A DNA stretch of 64,000 nucleotides, from positions 868,001 to 932,000 of the forward strand of contig NZ_CP163435.1 in assembly GCF_041051975.1 (NCBI RefSeq), given 5' to 3'. A program made the translations under genes and the position numbers. How positions within the stretch are numbered: the stretch's first letter is position 1; the number at the start of each line of letters is the position of its first letter. Origin of the DNA: Streptomyces sp. R21 (lineage in GTDB: Bacteria > Actinomycetota > Actinomycetes > Streptomycetales > Streptomycetaceae). The notes under the pieces are model-generated. The model searched no databases. It saw only the letters and a list, made by a program, of their open reading frames with translations, and had not been told where the DNA came from. Shown in pieces: positions 41,277 to 50,925 of this stretch.

Positions 41277-41794
41277 CTTGTCGCCCCTTTCAGGTAGCGG
41301 TCCGCGATGCGGGGTGGCTGAGCCCAGGAGCCGTATCCGGGTGCCTTGGCACCGGGAGGATTGGCCCCGATGGCCCGCCACAGCAGCCCCTCCTGGTAGG
41401 CCGCAGCGGTGACCGTGGAGGTTTCTGCGGCTGTATGGGGCCCATAGTGGTCGACCCAATCGGGCGGCAGCGCGTACCACATCCCCGCGTACCAGAGCTT
41501 GATCACATTGCGGGCCACCGGGCCGAGCCGGTCGTCGCTGAAAATCCGATGGCGCAGGGCCCGGTCGAACAGATCCCCGTCGAGCGGCGCACGGGCACGG
41601 CTTGCGGCGTCACCGGCATCGGCCCGGACTGCCCGGTGGGCGTCCAGAAGGGCGGTGACGACCTCGTCGCCGCAGGCGGCCCGCACTTTCGCCAAGTAGT
41701 CGTAGGCCATGCCGGTGCCGAGCAGATCGGTCTCCTCGAAGGCGGTGAGGTCGACCGACAGGAGGAGGAACTCCTCCAACGACGGGGCGGTCAT
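41273..41794 (-). CDS. gluconate 2-dehydrogenase subunit-3-like small subunit
   Basis: This 173-residue helical protein resembles the small subunits of membrane FAD sugar/sorbitol/gluconate dehydrogenases. It reads LEEFLLLSVDLTAFEETDLLGTGMAYDYLAKVRAACGDEVVTALLDAHRAV, then VARNVIKLWYAGMWYALPP and a C-terminal WRAIGANPPGAKAPGYGSWAQPP. Those subunits usually carry a Tat signal and escort the GMC catalytic subunit; no twin-Arg signal is seen here, so the complex should stay in the cytosol. It overlaps both neighbours by 4 bp. Its partner is the GMC gene two positions upstream. Confidence 0.88.
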   Translation of the reverse strand: MTAPSLEEFLLLSVDLTAFEETDLLGTGMAYDYLAKVRAACGDEVVTALLDAHRAVRADAGDAASRARAPLDGDLFDRALRHRIFSDDRLGPVARNVIKLWYAGMWYALPPDWVDHYGPHTAAETSTVTAAAYQEGLLWRAIGANPPGAKAPGYGSWAQPPRIADRYLKGATR

Positions 41795-42903
41795 CGCGTC
41801 ACCGCCTCAGTTGTCTCGCCGGAATCCGGCGAGGCGTGCGCATCGGACCCGACACCGGCCGGAATCTCGAAGGTGGGAGCGGCGTGCAGGCCGTCGCTGC
41901 CCGGCAGGGGATTGCACACCAGCCGGTTGAACCCGTCGCGCAGGCGGAACATCTCGCAGACGCTCTCCTGCAAGAGGCCTGGCTGCCCGTTGAACGCCTT
42001 CGTGAGCAGGGCGAGAAAGGCCCCGTACTCGGCGTTGAAGTCCTGGGCTACACGGGCGAGTTCCGATCCCGCCGGGTAATCGGCCAGCCGGACACTCACC
42101 TTCACCTTGTACACATCGTCCCAGGAGATGCTCAGCGAAGGCCCCGAAGGTGCGTCAGGATGGTCGCCCACCTGGTAGTAGCGCCCGAGCTGCAGCTGCC
42201 GGAACCGGTAGTAGTGGGCCAGCTCCCCGTCCGCGTCGTATATGCCTGAATCGAGGCCCTCGCCCTGGCCGGCGATGAAGCGGAGCGCCTGCTGGGCCGA
42301 GTCCAGGTCGGAGACGACGATCATCGTCCCGCCGCCGGAGTAGAAGTACTCGGGCCCCACCTGACGGGCCGGATCCCCGCAGAAGAGCGCGGGGTCGTTG
42401 GCCGCCACCTTTTCGAGCCCTTCGATGATCTCCTCGTAGAACTCACCGATGCTGTAGAAGCGCAGCTCCTGGGCCGTGGGGCTGGAGACCAGGAACCGGG
42501 TCCTGCTGTCCGGTGTCTTCACCAGGCGCGAGTCTGCGCTGGGAGCCTTGCCCGGCCGCTCGATCTTGCAGAACGTCTCCACCGCCTCGGGGGAGAACGG
42601 CCGCAGGTCGACGGTGAAGTCGTCCTCCCCGTCGGGCAGGTAGGCCGGATAGCGCGGCACAAAGCCGGGGCGGGTCAGGTCGGGCTTCCCGCCGATGGCG
42701 TTCAGGACGTTGGCGACGAGGGTCAGGTGCAGCATCTCCTCCACCGCGGTCACCCGGATCACATGGGCGGCGTCGGAGTTGGTGCTGGAGTGTATGGAGT
42801 AGTAAGCGGTCAAGTACGGCGGGATGGTCGCGTGCTCGAGCGCCATCGCCGCGTTCAGGTAGCTGAGCAGGTCGTCACGGTTCTCGATGGTCGACGCGAT
42901 CAT
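41791..42903 (-). CDS. VioB-type ferritin-like protein
   Basis: This 370-residue protein has the Ferritin_like (PF12902-type) N-domain. It reads RDDLLSYLNAAMALEHATIPPYLTAYYSIHSSTNSDAAHVIRVTAVEEMLHLTLVANVLNAIGGKPDLTRPGFVPRYPAYLP, where EH...EExxH gives a di-metal site in a four-helix bundle. The same domain forms the N-terminal part of VioB/RebD, which join two iminophenylpyruvate-type units. Here the remainder (about 200 aa) does not look like the VioB haem domain. The role could be oxidation or radical coupling of a substrate. It overlaps the GMC gene and the small-subunit gene by 4 bp each. Confidence 0.88.
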   Translation of the reverse strand: MIASTIENRDDLLSYLNAAMALEHATIPPYLTAYYSIHSSTNSDAAHVIRVTAVEEMLHLTLVANVLNAIGGKPDLTRPGFVPRYPAYLPDGEDDFTVDLRPFSPEAVETFCKIERPGKAPSADSRLVKTPDSRTRFLVSSPTAQELRFYSIGEFYEEIIEGLEKVAANDPALFCGDPARQVGPEYFYSGGGTMIVVSDLDSAQQALRFIAGQGEGLDSGIYDADGELAHYYRFRQLQLGRYYQVGDHPDAPSGPSLSISWDDVYKVKVSVRLADYPAGSELARVAQDFNAEYGAFLALLTKAFNGQPGLLQESVCEMFRLRDGFNRLVCNPLPGSDGLHAAPTFEIPAGVGSDAHASPDSGETTEAVTR

Positions 42904-44828
42904 GGGGCCACCTCCTCTGCGGTCGGCGCAGCGTGACGCCGGTCGAAGGCAACGTTGACCGGTGCGGTTTGGGAGTCGAGCTCGGCCAGCATGGCCCGGA
43001 CGCTGCGCAGGCACAGGGCGGCGACGGTGAGCGTCACGTTCGACGTGCCCACGGTGGGCATGCTTCCCCCGCCGACCATGTAGAGGTTCTCGTAGTCCCA
43101 GCACCGCTGATCCGCGTTGACCACCGAGGTCGACGGGTCGTGGCCCATCACGTGGGTGCCGGCGAGATGATTGCCCCCGCGGAGCTCGTACCCCTCACCG
43201 TCGTGGACGGCGTAGCCCCAGAAGTTCGGGTTGTACGCGGTATGGTCCTCGGCCCCCAGCCGGGCGAATATCCGTCTCGACAACTGCCGGGCGTACGCCA
43301 CCCCCCGCATCGTGTACTCGGGGATGTCATAGGTGAGGACGGGCCGCATGTTCCCCAGCTGGTCGGTGAAGTCCGGGCTCACGGTGACCCGGTTGCTCGG
43401 GCTGGCGGGGACCTCGACCATGAACGCCAGCTGAAGCTGGCGGGACACCCGGTCCACCAGGCCCTGGCGGAGGGACTCGCCATAGCGGCCACCGGAATCC
43501 ACCAGGTCCATCAGGTCGGTCATCGGCGCGCCCCGGGCCCAGCCCCAGCCGTCGTTGTGGATGTCGACGGTGAACGCCGCCTGGCGGCTGCGGAAGCGGC
43601 CTCCGCGCAGGTCGGCTATGCCGCCCGTGCAGATCGTCCCGCGGAAGGTGCCGGCCACCTCTGGCAGCAGGCCCCACGCCAACAGGTAGGCGTGGTCCAT
43701 GAAGTTGCGCCCCATCAGGCCATTGGAACCGTGCAGGCCGGAGGCCAGCATCAGCCGGGGGTTCTCCACCGCGTTGGCGGCCAGGATGAACAGCCGGCCA
43801 CGGGCCCTCATCGTGGTGAAGCCAGGACTGTCGGGCCGGTCGTAGCGGCGGTACTCGATCTCGGTCACCCGGCGCGTGTGCTCGTCGATGTGCACCTTGT
43901 AGGCCACCGCTTGGGCCACCAGGTCGACCCGGCCGCTGCGGAGGGCCACAGCGAGGGTCTTGCCGGCGTTGTACTTGGCCTGCACCGGGCAGATGGGCAC
44001 GCAGTTGTTGTTGCCCTGGCACCGCTCGCCGACCTCGACCTGGTACGCGCTCACTGCCCCTTGGGGCACATAGCCCTTCCCGCCGTCGTAGGCCGGGTTC
44101 GGTACCCCGTTACGGCCCTGCGGGAACGGCCGGACCCTCAACTCCCGCTGCTCTCCATCGAGTTCGACCGGCATCCCGTCCACGTCCTTGGCGACCATCT
44201 GGTCCAGGTAGGACAGGGGCAGGCCCTTCATGGGGAATACGTAGCCGTCGTCGAAAGTGATCCCGAGGTAGGCCTGGTCCTCCACGTCGGCGGAGACGCC
44301 GATCTCGCGTTCGGCCTCGTTGTAGTACGGGGCGAGGTCCTCGTAGGTGAGCGGCCAGTCCGACCCCTCGCCGTAGAGCGTCCGCATCCGGAAGTCCTCG
44401 GGCAGCATCCGCAGCGTCTTGCCCTCCCAGTGCATGGTGGTGCCGCCGAGGACCCGCGTATAGGTGGTATCGGTGGCGAGGGGCCCGCTCTGGACGATGT
44501 AGGTCGAGGCGTCCGGCGCACCCGGGGTGATGCGCCGTGCGTCGGTGCCGCGGGGCATCGGGGCGTTGGCGATGGCCGGGTAGGGGGCCTGGTTGTCCTT
44601 GCTGATAGCCGAGTAGAACCGGTTGAGGTAGTCCTCGTAACCCCTCAGGGTCAGGTCCTCCGCCGGGCCCGCTTCGAGTATCAGCACTCTCTTGCCGGCG
44701 TCGCTCAGCCTCAAGGCGATGAGGGCACCGGATATCCCGCCGCCGACAATGACGGCGTCGTAGACAACGTCTGCCGCCGCAACGGGGTCGGTGCTCTTCG
44801 TCGCCCCCTCGGGGAACTTCTCGTACAT
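42900..44828 (-). CDS. GMC oxidoreductase with a [3Fe-4S]-type Cys motif
   Basis: This 642-residue FAD enzyme has dinucleotide motif VYDAVIVGGGISGALIALRLSDAGKRVLILEAG (residues about 22-54), and TRVLGGTTMHWEG for FAD. The catalytic region is HLAGTHVMGHDPSTSVVNADQRCWDYENLYMVGGGSMPTVGTSN near the C-terminus, with active-site His and Asn. CQGNNNCVPICPVQAKYN (C270, C276, C280) is the spacing seen in fructose and FAD-glucose dehydrogenases that hold a [3Fe-4S] cluster. It is therefore a sugar/polyol/glycoside dehydrogenase passing electrons on, with the gene at 41273 as small subunit. First gene of the operon; no cytochrome subunit is encoded. Confidence 0.94.
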   Translation of the reverse strand: MYEKFPEGATKSTDPVAAADVVYDAVIVGGGISGALIALRLSDAGKRVLILEAGPAEDLTLRGYEDYLNRFYSAISKDNQAPYPAIANAPMPRGTDARRITPGAPDASTYIVQSGPLATDTTYTRVLGGTTMHWEGKTLRMLPEDFRMRTLYGEGSDWPLTYEDLAPYYNEAEREIGVSADVEDQAYLGITFDDGYVFPMKGLPLSYLDQMVAKDVDGMPVELDGEQRELRVRPFPQGRNGVPNPAYDGGKGYVPQGAVSAYQVEVGERCQGNNNCVPICPVQAKYNAGKTLAVALRSGRVDLVAQAVAYKVHIDEHTRRVTEIEYRRYDRPDSPGFTTMRARGRLFILAANAVENPRLMLASGLHGSNGLMGRNFMDHAYLLAWGLLPEVAGTFRGTICTGGIADLRGGRFRSRQAAFTVDIHNDGWGWARGAPMTDLMDLVDSGGRYGESLRQGLVDRVSRQLQLAFMVEVPASPSNRVTVSPDFTDQLGNMRPVLTYDIPEYTMRGVAYARQLSRRIFARLGAEDHTAYNPNFWGYAVHDGEGYELRGGNHLAGTHVMGHDPSTSVVNADQRCWDYENLYMVGGGSMPTVGTSNVTLTVAALCLRSVRAMLAELDSQTAPVNVAFDRRHAAPTAEEVAP

Positions 44829-44903
44829 GGGGCCCTCACTCTTCTGCTGCCAGGCGCAGCCGGGACCGGCGTGGCAGCCAGGATTCGAGTCGGTCGGCCA
44901 CGG

Positions 44904-45017
44904 TCACACGGCCCATGGCGTCACCAGCAAGGAGGCCCGGACGCTCGCCCGCGCTCGGGAAGCGTCGGTGGGCCGATTGGTGCGGGCGCGCACGTGGTGC
45001 GTGATGGACTCGGGCAT
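44904..45017 (-). CDS. 37-codon candidate leader ORF before the GMC operon
   Basis: An ATG at 45017 with ACGGAG 7 nt before it opens a frame, MPESITHHVRARTNRPTDAS..., that ends at 44904, 75 bp upstream of the GMC start on the same strand. It is Arg/Ala/Ser-rich, with no known precursor motif, and the frame is also open from 45116. It may be a leader, a small protein, or chance. Low confidence. Confidence 0.25.
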   Translation of the reverse strand: MPESITHHVRARTNRPTDASRARASVRASLLVTPWAV

Positions 45018-45956
45018 TTCTGAACTCCGTTGCCTTTCGAGCGGATTTATCGGATCCGGTCGGCGGTCGGCGCCCTGGTCACGCGGAAAGGAAGGGTTGG
45101 AATCAAATGTGTCCATGGGCTGCCGCCACGGATATTTGGGATTCCGGCGCGAGCGAGCAGGATGGACGGCGCACAAGAGAGCGCAGATTGTTCATAGGAA
45201 CTTCGATGGTCAAGCTGCGGGTTGGTATTGCTGCTGGTAACACCTGGCACGCAGACCACTGCCGCGTCACCAACGATACGCGCGAACCCTCAAGATCGCC
45301 GAGTGGGCCGCGGGCCCGTACCCCAGGCCGACTCGGTCGCCCTGGAACACGACCTGCCCACCGCCGCACGCTGACGGCCGCACGGGTGTGCCAGGCCTCT
45401 GCTGAGCCACGCGCGTGGCTGGCCGGCAGGGTGCGCGGGCAGTCACGGGACTTCGCTCGACCGGACGAGTTGCGGTGACCTGATTGAGCGTCAGAACCCG
45501 TTCCCGGGCGCAGCTCAGCGCCAGGGCCCGGCCACGGACGCGAGGTCGGCATCGTCAGTGCCGAGAGGCGGCCAACTCGCATGTCGGTCGCACCCGATGG
45601 CGCCACCGGACTGAGACCTCGGCCACTCCCGCAGTAGGTCACGCCATCGAGACCGCACGGTGATCGGGATGAGAAGGTTTCAGTGACGTCGTTCCCGACC
45701 GCCCACCGGCGACCGTGTTGCGGTCTACCCCCCGAGTGCTTTCATGGAAATGAAGGCATACGTGCAGCCGATTTTCGAACGCGAGGCAGATGCCCTCGAC
45801 GCGGGGCGGCGATATCGCGCGGTGGCCTTGTGGAGCCAGGAACGCACAGGTGATGCGCGGCACCACGAGTTCAACTCACGGGCCTCCCTTCACACCAACA
45901 CTCGACGTCCGTACGACGTCCCGCCAATGATGTGCAGCGCGGAGGGAACGGACCTC
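45018..45956. other. about 0.9-kb non-coding divergent region
   Basis: This separates the GMC operon (minus) from the STAND gene (plus). No gene is supported; the frames lack ribosome sites and recognisable sequence. A short segment near 45206 recalls the start of an IS110-type transposase but is too weak to call. Promoters for both units must be here; none is convincing by eye. Confidence 0.5.
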
Positions 45957-48900
45957 ATGCCCACCAAGGTCATCCGTCATCCGAAAGGCAAGGAACGGCC
46001 ACACAGCGCCCCCTGGTACACGTTGTATCCGAGACGGTGGTGGTCCCGTTTCTCAGGGGCAGTGGGCAGAAGATGGCGTAGGTTCAGGACTGAAAGGGAG
46101 GCGCGCAGGAGCATCGTCCCAAATCGCAGTTGGCGCCCGTCGGCTTTTTCCCTCGGCCCCCTGCTGCGTGCCTACGCTCTCATCGGGACGGTTCTGCTTT
46201 TCGCTTGGGTGGGACTGGCCATTTACGATTTCGTGAAGGACGAGGAAGATCCGTTCCATAGCGTGCTCGACTCCCTATGGTTCGACGCCGTAAACCACAT
46301 CGTGGGCCCTGTTCTGACGGGCTCCCTACTGCTGGCGTTCTTCCTTCTCTACTGGTATCACAAGACCAAGAAGCCGCTCGTCGACAAGGCGCGCACGCGC
46401 CCACATGATCTGGTCCCCACGGCCGGAACCCTCGTCAACCGGATCGTCGGGCGCCGCCAGCTGTCCCAGGTGATGGCCCAGACACTCCGCAATCGGAAAA
46501 CCCGCAAGCCTTATCTGCTCGTCGGCGGCGTCGGCGTCGGCAAGACAGCCGTCCTGGTGGAACTCACTCGGATGCTGGCACAGCAGTCCGCCGTTCCCGT
46601 GCCCATAAATCTGCGCGACATGAAGGGCGGCGATGAGCTCGACTTCGAGGAAATGGCACGGCGCCGCTTCATGGAAGAAGCGGACCAAGGAGTGCTCGCC
46701 GGCAGCAACATCGACAAGACATGGCGTCAGCTGAGACTCGACGACAAGGCCGTCGTCATCGCCGACGGCCTGGAAGAGGCCCTCCTCGACGAGAAGTACC
46801 AGGAGGACCGCGACAACATCATCCGACGGGCGATAGACCGAGCGGATCGCCAGAAGCTGCCCCTGGTCATCGCCTCGCGCCCCCACGCACCACTGGAGGG
46901 CACCCGGGCCGCGATCGCCAGGCTGGAACCGTTGAGCGAAGAAGCGGCCCTGGAATATCTGATACGAGAACCCGGTGAGCTGGACGAGCGCCGCCTCGAC
47001 TGGTTGGTGGAGACCGCCCAGGTCACGGATTCGCCGATCTACCTACGGATCGCCCGTCTGCTCCAGCAGTGCGGGCTGCTGGAACATCTGACCCTCCGTG
47101 AGGAAGGCGACCGTCTGGACACACGCAGCGACGACTGCCCCACTCTCAGACTCGGGCTTCTGAACACCTACCGTCAGGCCATAGAAGACGGCCGCATATT
47201 CGACGAGTTGGTGATGGATCGCGAGGAACGTCGGGAAACCATGTGGGTCGTGTCGGCACTGGCCTGCCTCGGACTGTTGCAGGACAGTATCGAGGTGACG
47301 TTCGACGACTTCGTCAGCGCACACGTGGACGATCTTCGTAGCCGCAGAGAATCTCAGGGCAATCACGAGGAACCACCGGGCAGTGCCCATCAGCATGGGA
47401 CCCGCCCTGTCATTTCCCCGGCACAACGCGACGCGATATGGAGCGTATTGAGCCGAAGAATGGGCAGGTCGACGCCCTGGCTCAACACCCTGGAATACCC
47501 CATCGAGTGTCGTACCGAGTTGGCGAGATACACCGCCAACGGACAGCTGCTCGGACTCGTGTACGGCTGCGAGAACAAGGTTCGGTTTCCGCACAGCATC
47601 CTCCAGGCATATCTGGGTTTCCGCGTGCTGCGGGAGATGGAAGACGACGAGATCTACGCGGTCATCGAACCGGCGCTGCACAGCCCTGGTCCGTCCCGGG
47701 AACTGCTCATCGCTCTGGTGCTGCTCTCACGTCACCGGGCAGATCATCCCCTCACCACCCAGTCGTCCACCGTGTCGCACACAACTCCTCGTGCCCAGAG
47801 CAGTCATGGAGCGCCGCCGAGACTGTCCGAGATGCTCTGTGATGCGGCAGCGAACCGGCACGACGCCAAGTACTTCGACCTGTACGCCGCAGCCCTCGAA
47901 ATAGATTCCGTCGATCCGGTGCCGATACAGGACAAGCTGGCCCAGGACCTCGACGAACAATGGGCAAACCTTGATATCAGGGGCGACCAGCGGACCATCG
48001 AGGATGCGAAGCTGCGGTTGCTGCGGTGCTTCGGAGCCGCTCTGCGCGAACGGGACCGTCGCAGCAAGAGGAGTCGTCCGCGCTCAGGGAAGGAGCCTGT
48101 GCAACCACCCCTTCCCTACAGGCACCTCTTCCAAATCGGTACACATGAGCCCTCTCATCCTGTCCGGATCGCGATCTCACATCAGATAGCTGCCGGCGGC
48201 GATGCGGCCTTCCAAGACCTGCGCGCGGAGTTCCCCCTCGGAACCGATCCCATATCCCAGTATTTGCAGAAGATCCGTGACGCCAAGCAGAAGCTTGACC
48301 GCGACTACACCGCTTGGCTCGAGGAAGTGAATTCGACCCCTGCTGCCGACCCCGAGGCGGCGGAAAAGAGCCGGCGGAAGCATGACTGGCTCGTGCACGA
48401 GTACGAGCAGAGCCGCACCACATGGTGGCGCCACTTCTCCCTCCGGGCCTGGCTCGTTCCCATGGTCGTCGGGTCTGTCTCCGAGAAGTACCGTGACGAG
48501 GCCAAGGAGCGGCTGGGCCTCTGGTTGCGCGGCCTGACCACCACACCAGGCCAGGAGAACCCGCTCATGCCGCTCTCTTTGGAGAACGCTCTGGCCCAGG
48601 GCTTCAAGAACGCGGCCAACCGCAGGAGACGGCACCCGGACGCCTACGAAGAGACCCGGGCCTACCTGGTGAAGCAGGCGGAGAAGATGCTCACTTGCAG
48701 TCGCTACTGGTACGCCCAGGTGAGTCTGCTCCATGCGCTGTGTCTGTGGGAGCTTCCCGACACGGTAGGCCGCACCACCAGGTCCGGCGCGGCGAACGGG
48801 CATCGCCGCCATCCCCCGCCACGGGCCGACGACCTCGGGACGGACGGCGACCTGGCATCCCGCAGTCCCCTGGAGCCCATGAGGTCGGTCACCCGGTGGC

Positions 48901-49613
48901 TCACGTTGGCGGGCAGTGCGCACGAGCCCCCGGCCCCCATCGGCGCCACGCACCAACGCCATGCTGAAAAGGTCCTCCACCCGTTTGTCGCCGAAGCCGG
49001 CGATCTGGTCACCCTGGCATTGGAGACAGGACACCCCGAGCGGTTCATCTGGATCGACGAGAACGGGGCCATCGACAACGTCGGTTCCACCCCGGCCGAT
49101 CCGGAGCGCTACCGGAAGCACAACCTGTGGATCGCCCCGTCCGTCGGCTGGAGCATCCTGCATCCACGAGCCCAACGCCTTCTCGCGGACGTACTGGTCA
49201 TGCTCAATCTCACCGAGGGCAACGGAAATCCGGACGACATCGAGCAACGTCTGAAACTTGCGAACAGGGACGACCTCCCGCACTGTCTCACCCATGACCG
49301 CAGTCGGCTCCACCCCGAACGCAGTGTCGGCCGGGCCGAGAGGGACGAGTCCCACACCACCTGCCTGTCCCCGTGCGAGTTCCGTCTGTGCCCCTATCCC
49401 CCTCAGGCGGGAAAGGCACAGACGGAGATGGCAGAGCTGTTCTGCCGGCAGCAACAGGCGCTCCTGCACAGCCGCTTCCGCTGGCACCTGCCAGCCGTCA
49501 GTCGGCACACCGCGCCATGGGTGAGCATCCCCGTGAGGGAGTTGCATGCCTTCTGGGAAAAGATGGCCAACCGGAACCGCAAGACCACCGACGAGGACGT
49601 ACACCTCCTCTGA
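45957..49613 (+). CDS. membrane-anchored STAND/NACHT-like P-loop ATPase
   Basis: This 1218-residue protein has a basic N-terminus (RRWWSRFSGAVGRRWRRFRTEREARR) and two membrane spans at about 68-93 and 115-136. The P-loop is LVGGVGVGKTAVL (G190-T197), and the Walker B region is KAVVIADGLEEALLD (Asp270). Sensor-like LPLVIASRPHAP is followed by a winged-helix-like ELDERRLDWLVETAQ. About 850 helical residues follow without recognised repeats. The NTPase layout (kinase-1a, DG-E Walker B, ASRP sensor 1, helical arm) is that of STAND/NACHT switches. ATG 45957 follows GGAGGG by 10 nt; the frame is open from 45744. It stands alone, so its partner or trigger is unknown; defence against phage is a guess. 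Confidence 0.85.
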   Translation: MPTKVIRHPKGKERPHSAPWYTLYPRRWWSRFSGAVGRRWRRFRTEREARRSIVPNRSWRPSAFSLGPLLRAYALIGTVLLFAWVGLAIYDFVKDEEDPFHSVLDSLWFDAVNHIVGPVLTGSLLLAFFLLYWYHKTKKPLVDKARTRPHDLVPTAGTLVNRIVGRRQLSQVMAQTLRNRKTRKPYLLVGGVGVGKTAVLVELTRMLAQQSAVPVPINLRDMKGGDELDFEEMARRRFMEEADQGVLAGSNIDKTWRQLRLDDKAVVIADGLEEALLDEKYQEDRDNIIRRAIDRADRQKLPLVIASRPHAPLEGTRAAIARLEPLSEEAALEYLIREPGELDERRLDWLVETAQVTDSPIYLRIARLLQQCGLLEHLTLREEGDRLDTRSDDCPTLRLGLLNTYRQAIEDGRIFDELVMDREERRETMWVVSALACLGLLQDSIEVTFDDFVSAHVDDLRSRRESQGNHEEPPGSAHQHGTRPVISPAQRDAIWSVLSRRMGRSTPWLNTLEYPIECRTELARYTANGQLLGLVYGCENKVRFPHSILQAYLGFRVLREMEDDEIYAVIEPALHSPGPSRELLIALVLLSRHRADHPLTTQSSTVSHTTPRAQSSHGAPPRLSEMLCDAAANRHDAKYFDLYAAALEIDSVDPVPIQDKLAQDLDEQWANLDIRGDQRTIEDAKLRLLRCFGAALRERDRRSKRSRPRSGKEPVQPPLPYRHLFQIGTHEPSHPVRIAISHQIAAGGDAAFQDLRAEFPLGTDPISQYLQKIRDAKQKLDRDYTAWLEEVNSTPAADPEAAEKSRRKHDWLVHEYEQSRTTWWRHFSLRAWLVPMVVGSVSEKYRDEAKERLGLWLRGLTTTPGQENPLMPLSLENALAQGFKNAANRRRRHPDAYEETRAYLVKQAEKMLTCSRYWYAQVSLLHALCLWELPDTVGRTTRSGAANGHRRHPPPRADDLGTDGDLASRSPLEPMRSVTRWLTLAGSAHEPPAPIGATHQRHAEKVLHPFVAEAGDLVTLALETGHPERFIWIDENGAIDNVGSTPADPERYRKHNLWIAPSVGWSILHPRAQRLLADVLVMLNLTEGNGNPDDIEQRLKLANRDDLPHCLTHDRSRLHPERSVGRAERDESHTTCLSPCEFRLCPYPPQAGKAQTEMAELFCRQQQALLHSRFRWHLPAVSRHTAPWVSIPVRELHAFWEKMANRNRKTTDEDVHLL

Positions 49614-49620
49614 GGACTCC

Positions 49621-49636
49621 CTCCGTCAGGACGGAG
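49621..49636. terminator. small hairpin between STAND and EF-Tu genes
   Basis: CTCCGTC-AG-GACGGAG is a 7-bp stem that lies between the two convergent stop codons (8 bp from the first, 7 bp from the second). It could serve both transcripts. Confidence 0.5.
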
Positions 49637-49642
49637 AGCGAG

Positions 49643-50836
<1,194 letters not shown>

Positions 50837-50884
50837 TGCAAACCCTCCTGATCACCTTGGGTGACGCCGAGCGTTGCTTCGCTG

Positions 50885-50914
50885 CTTTCCGGCTCTTCGC
50901 TTTCCGGCTCTTCG
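50885..50914. repeat. tandem 15-bp repeat in the tuf leader
   Basis: Two perfect copies of CTTTCCGGCTCTTCG stand between the PRPP-synthetase stop codon and the tuf start. On the transcribed strand this is CGAAGAGCCGGAAAG twice. It may be a recent slippage duplication or a leader element. Confidence 0.8.
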
Positions 50915-50925
50915 CTACTTCCTGT

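Noticed and set aside
44904..45017. Mycofactocin-type precursor hypothesis for the small ORF before the GMC gene
   Set aside because: The C-terminus lacks the Val-Tyr core of MftA and no radical-SAM MftC or MftB gene is near.
42933..45023. 696-codon plus-strand ORF opposite the GMC gene
   Set aside because: Composition (Val/Gly/His/Arg-rich, no hydrophobic core) and exact opposition to a well-supported GMC gene mark it as a high-GC shadow frame.
45206..45300. Segment reading MVKLRVGIAAGNTWHADHC, resembling the start of an IS110-type transposase
   Set aside because: Only about 20 residues look similar, the DEDD acidic residues are missing, and the rest of the frame is unrelated; too weak to call a remnant.
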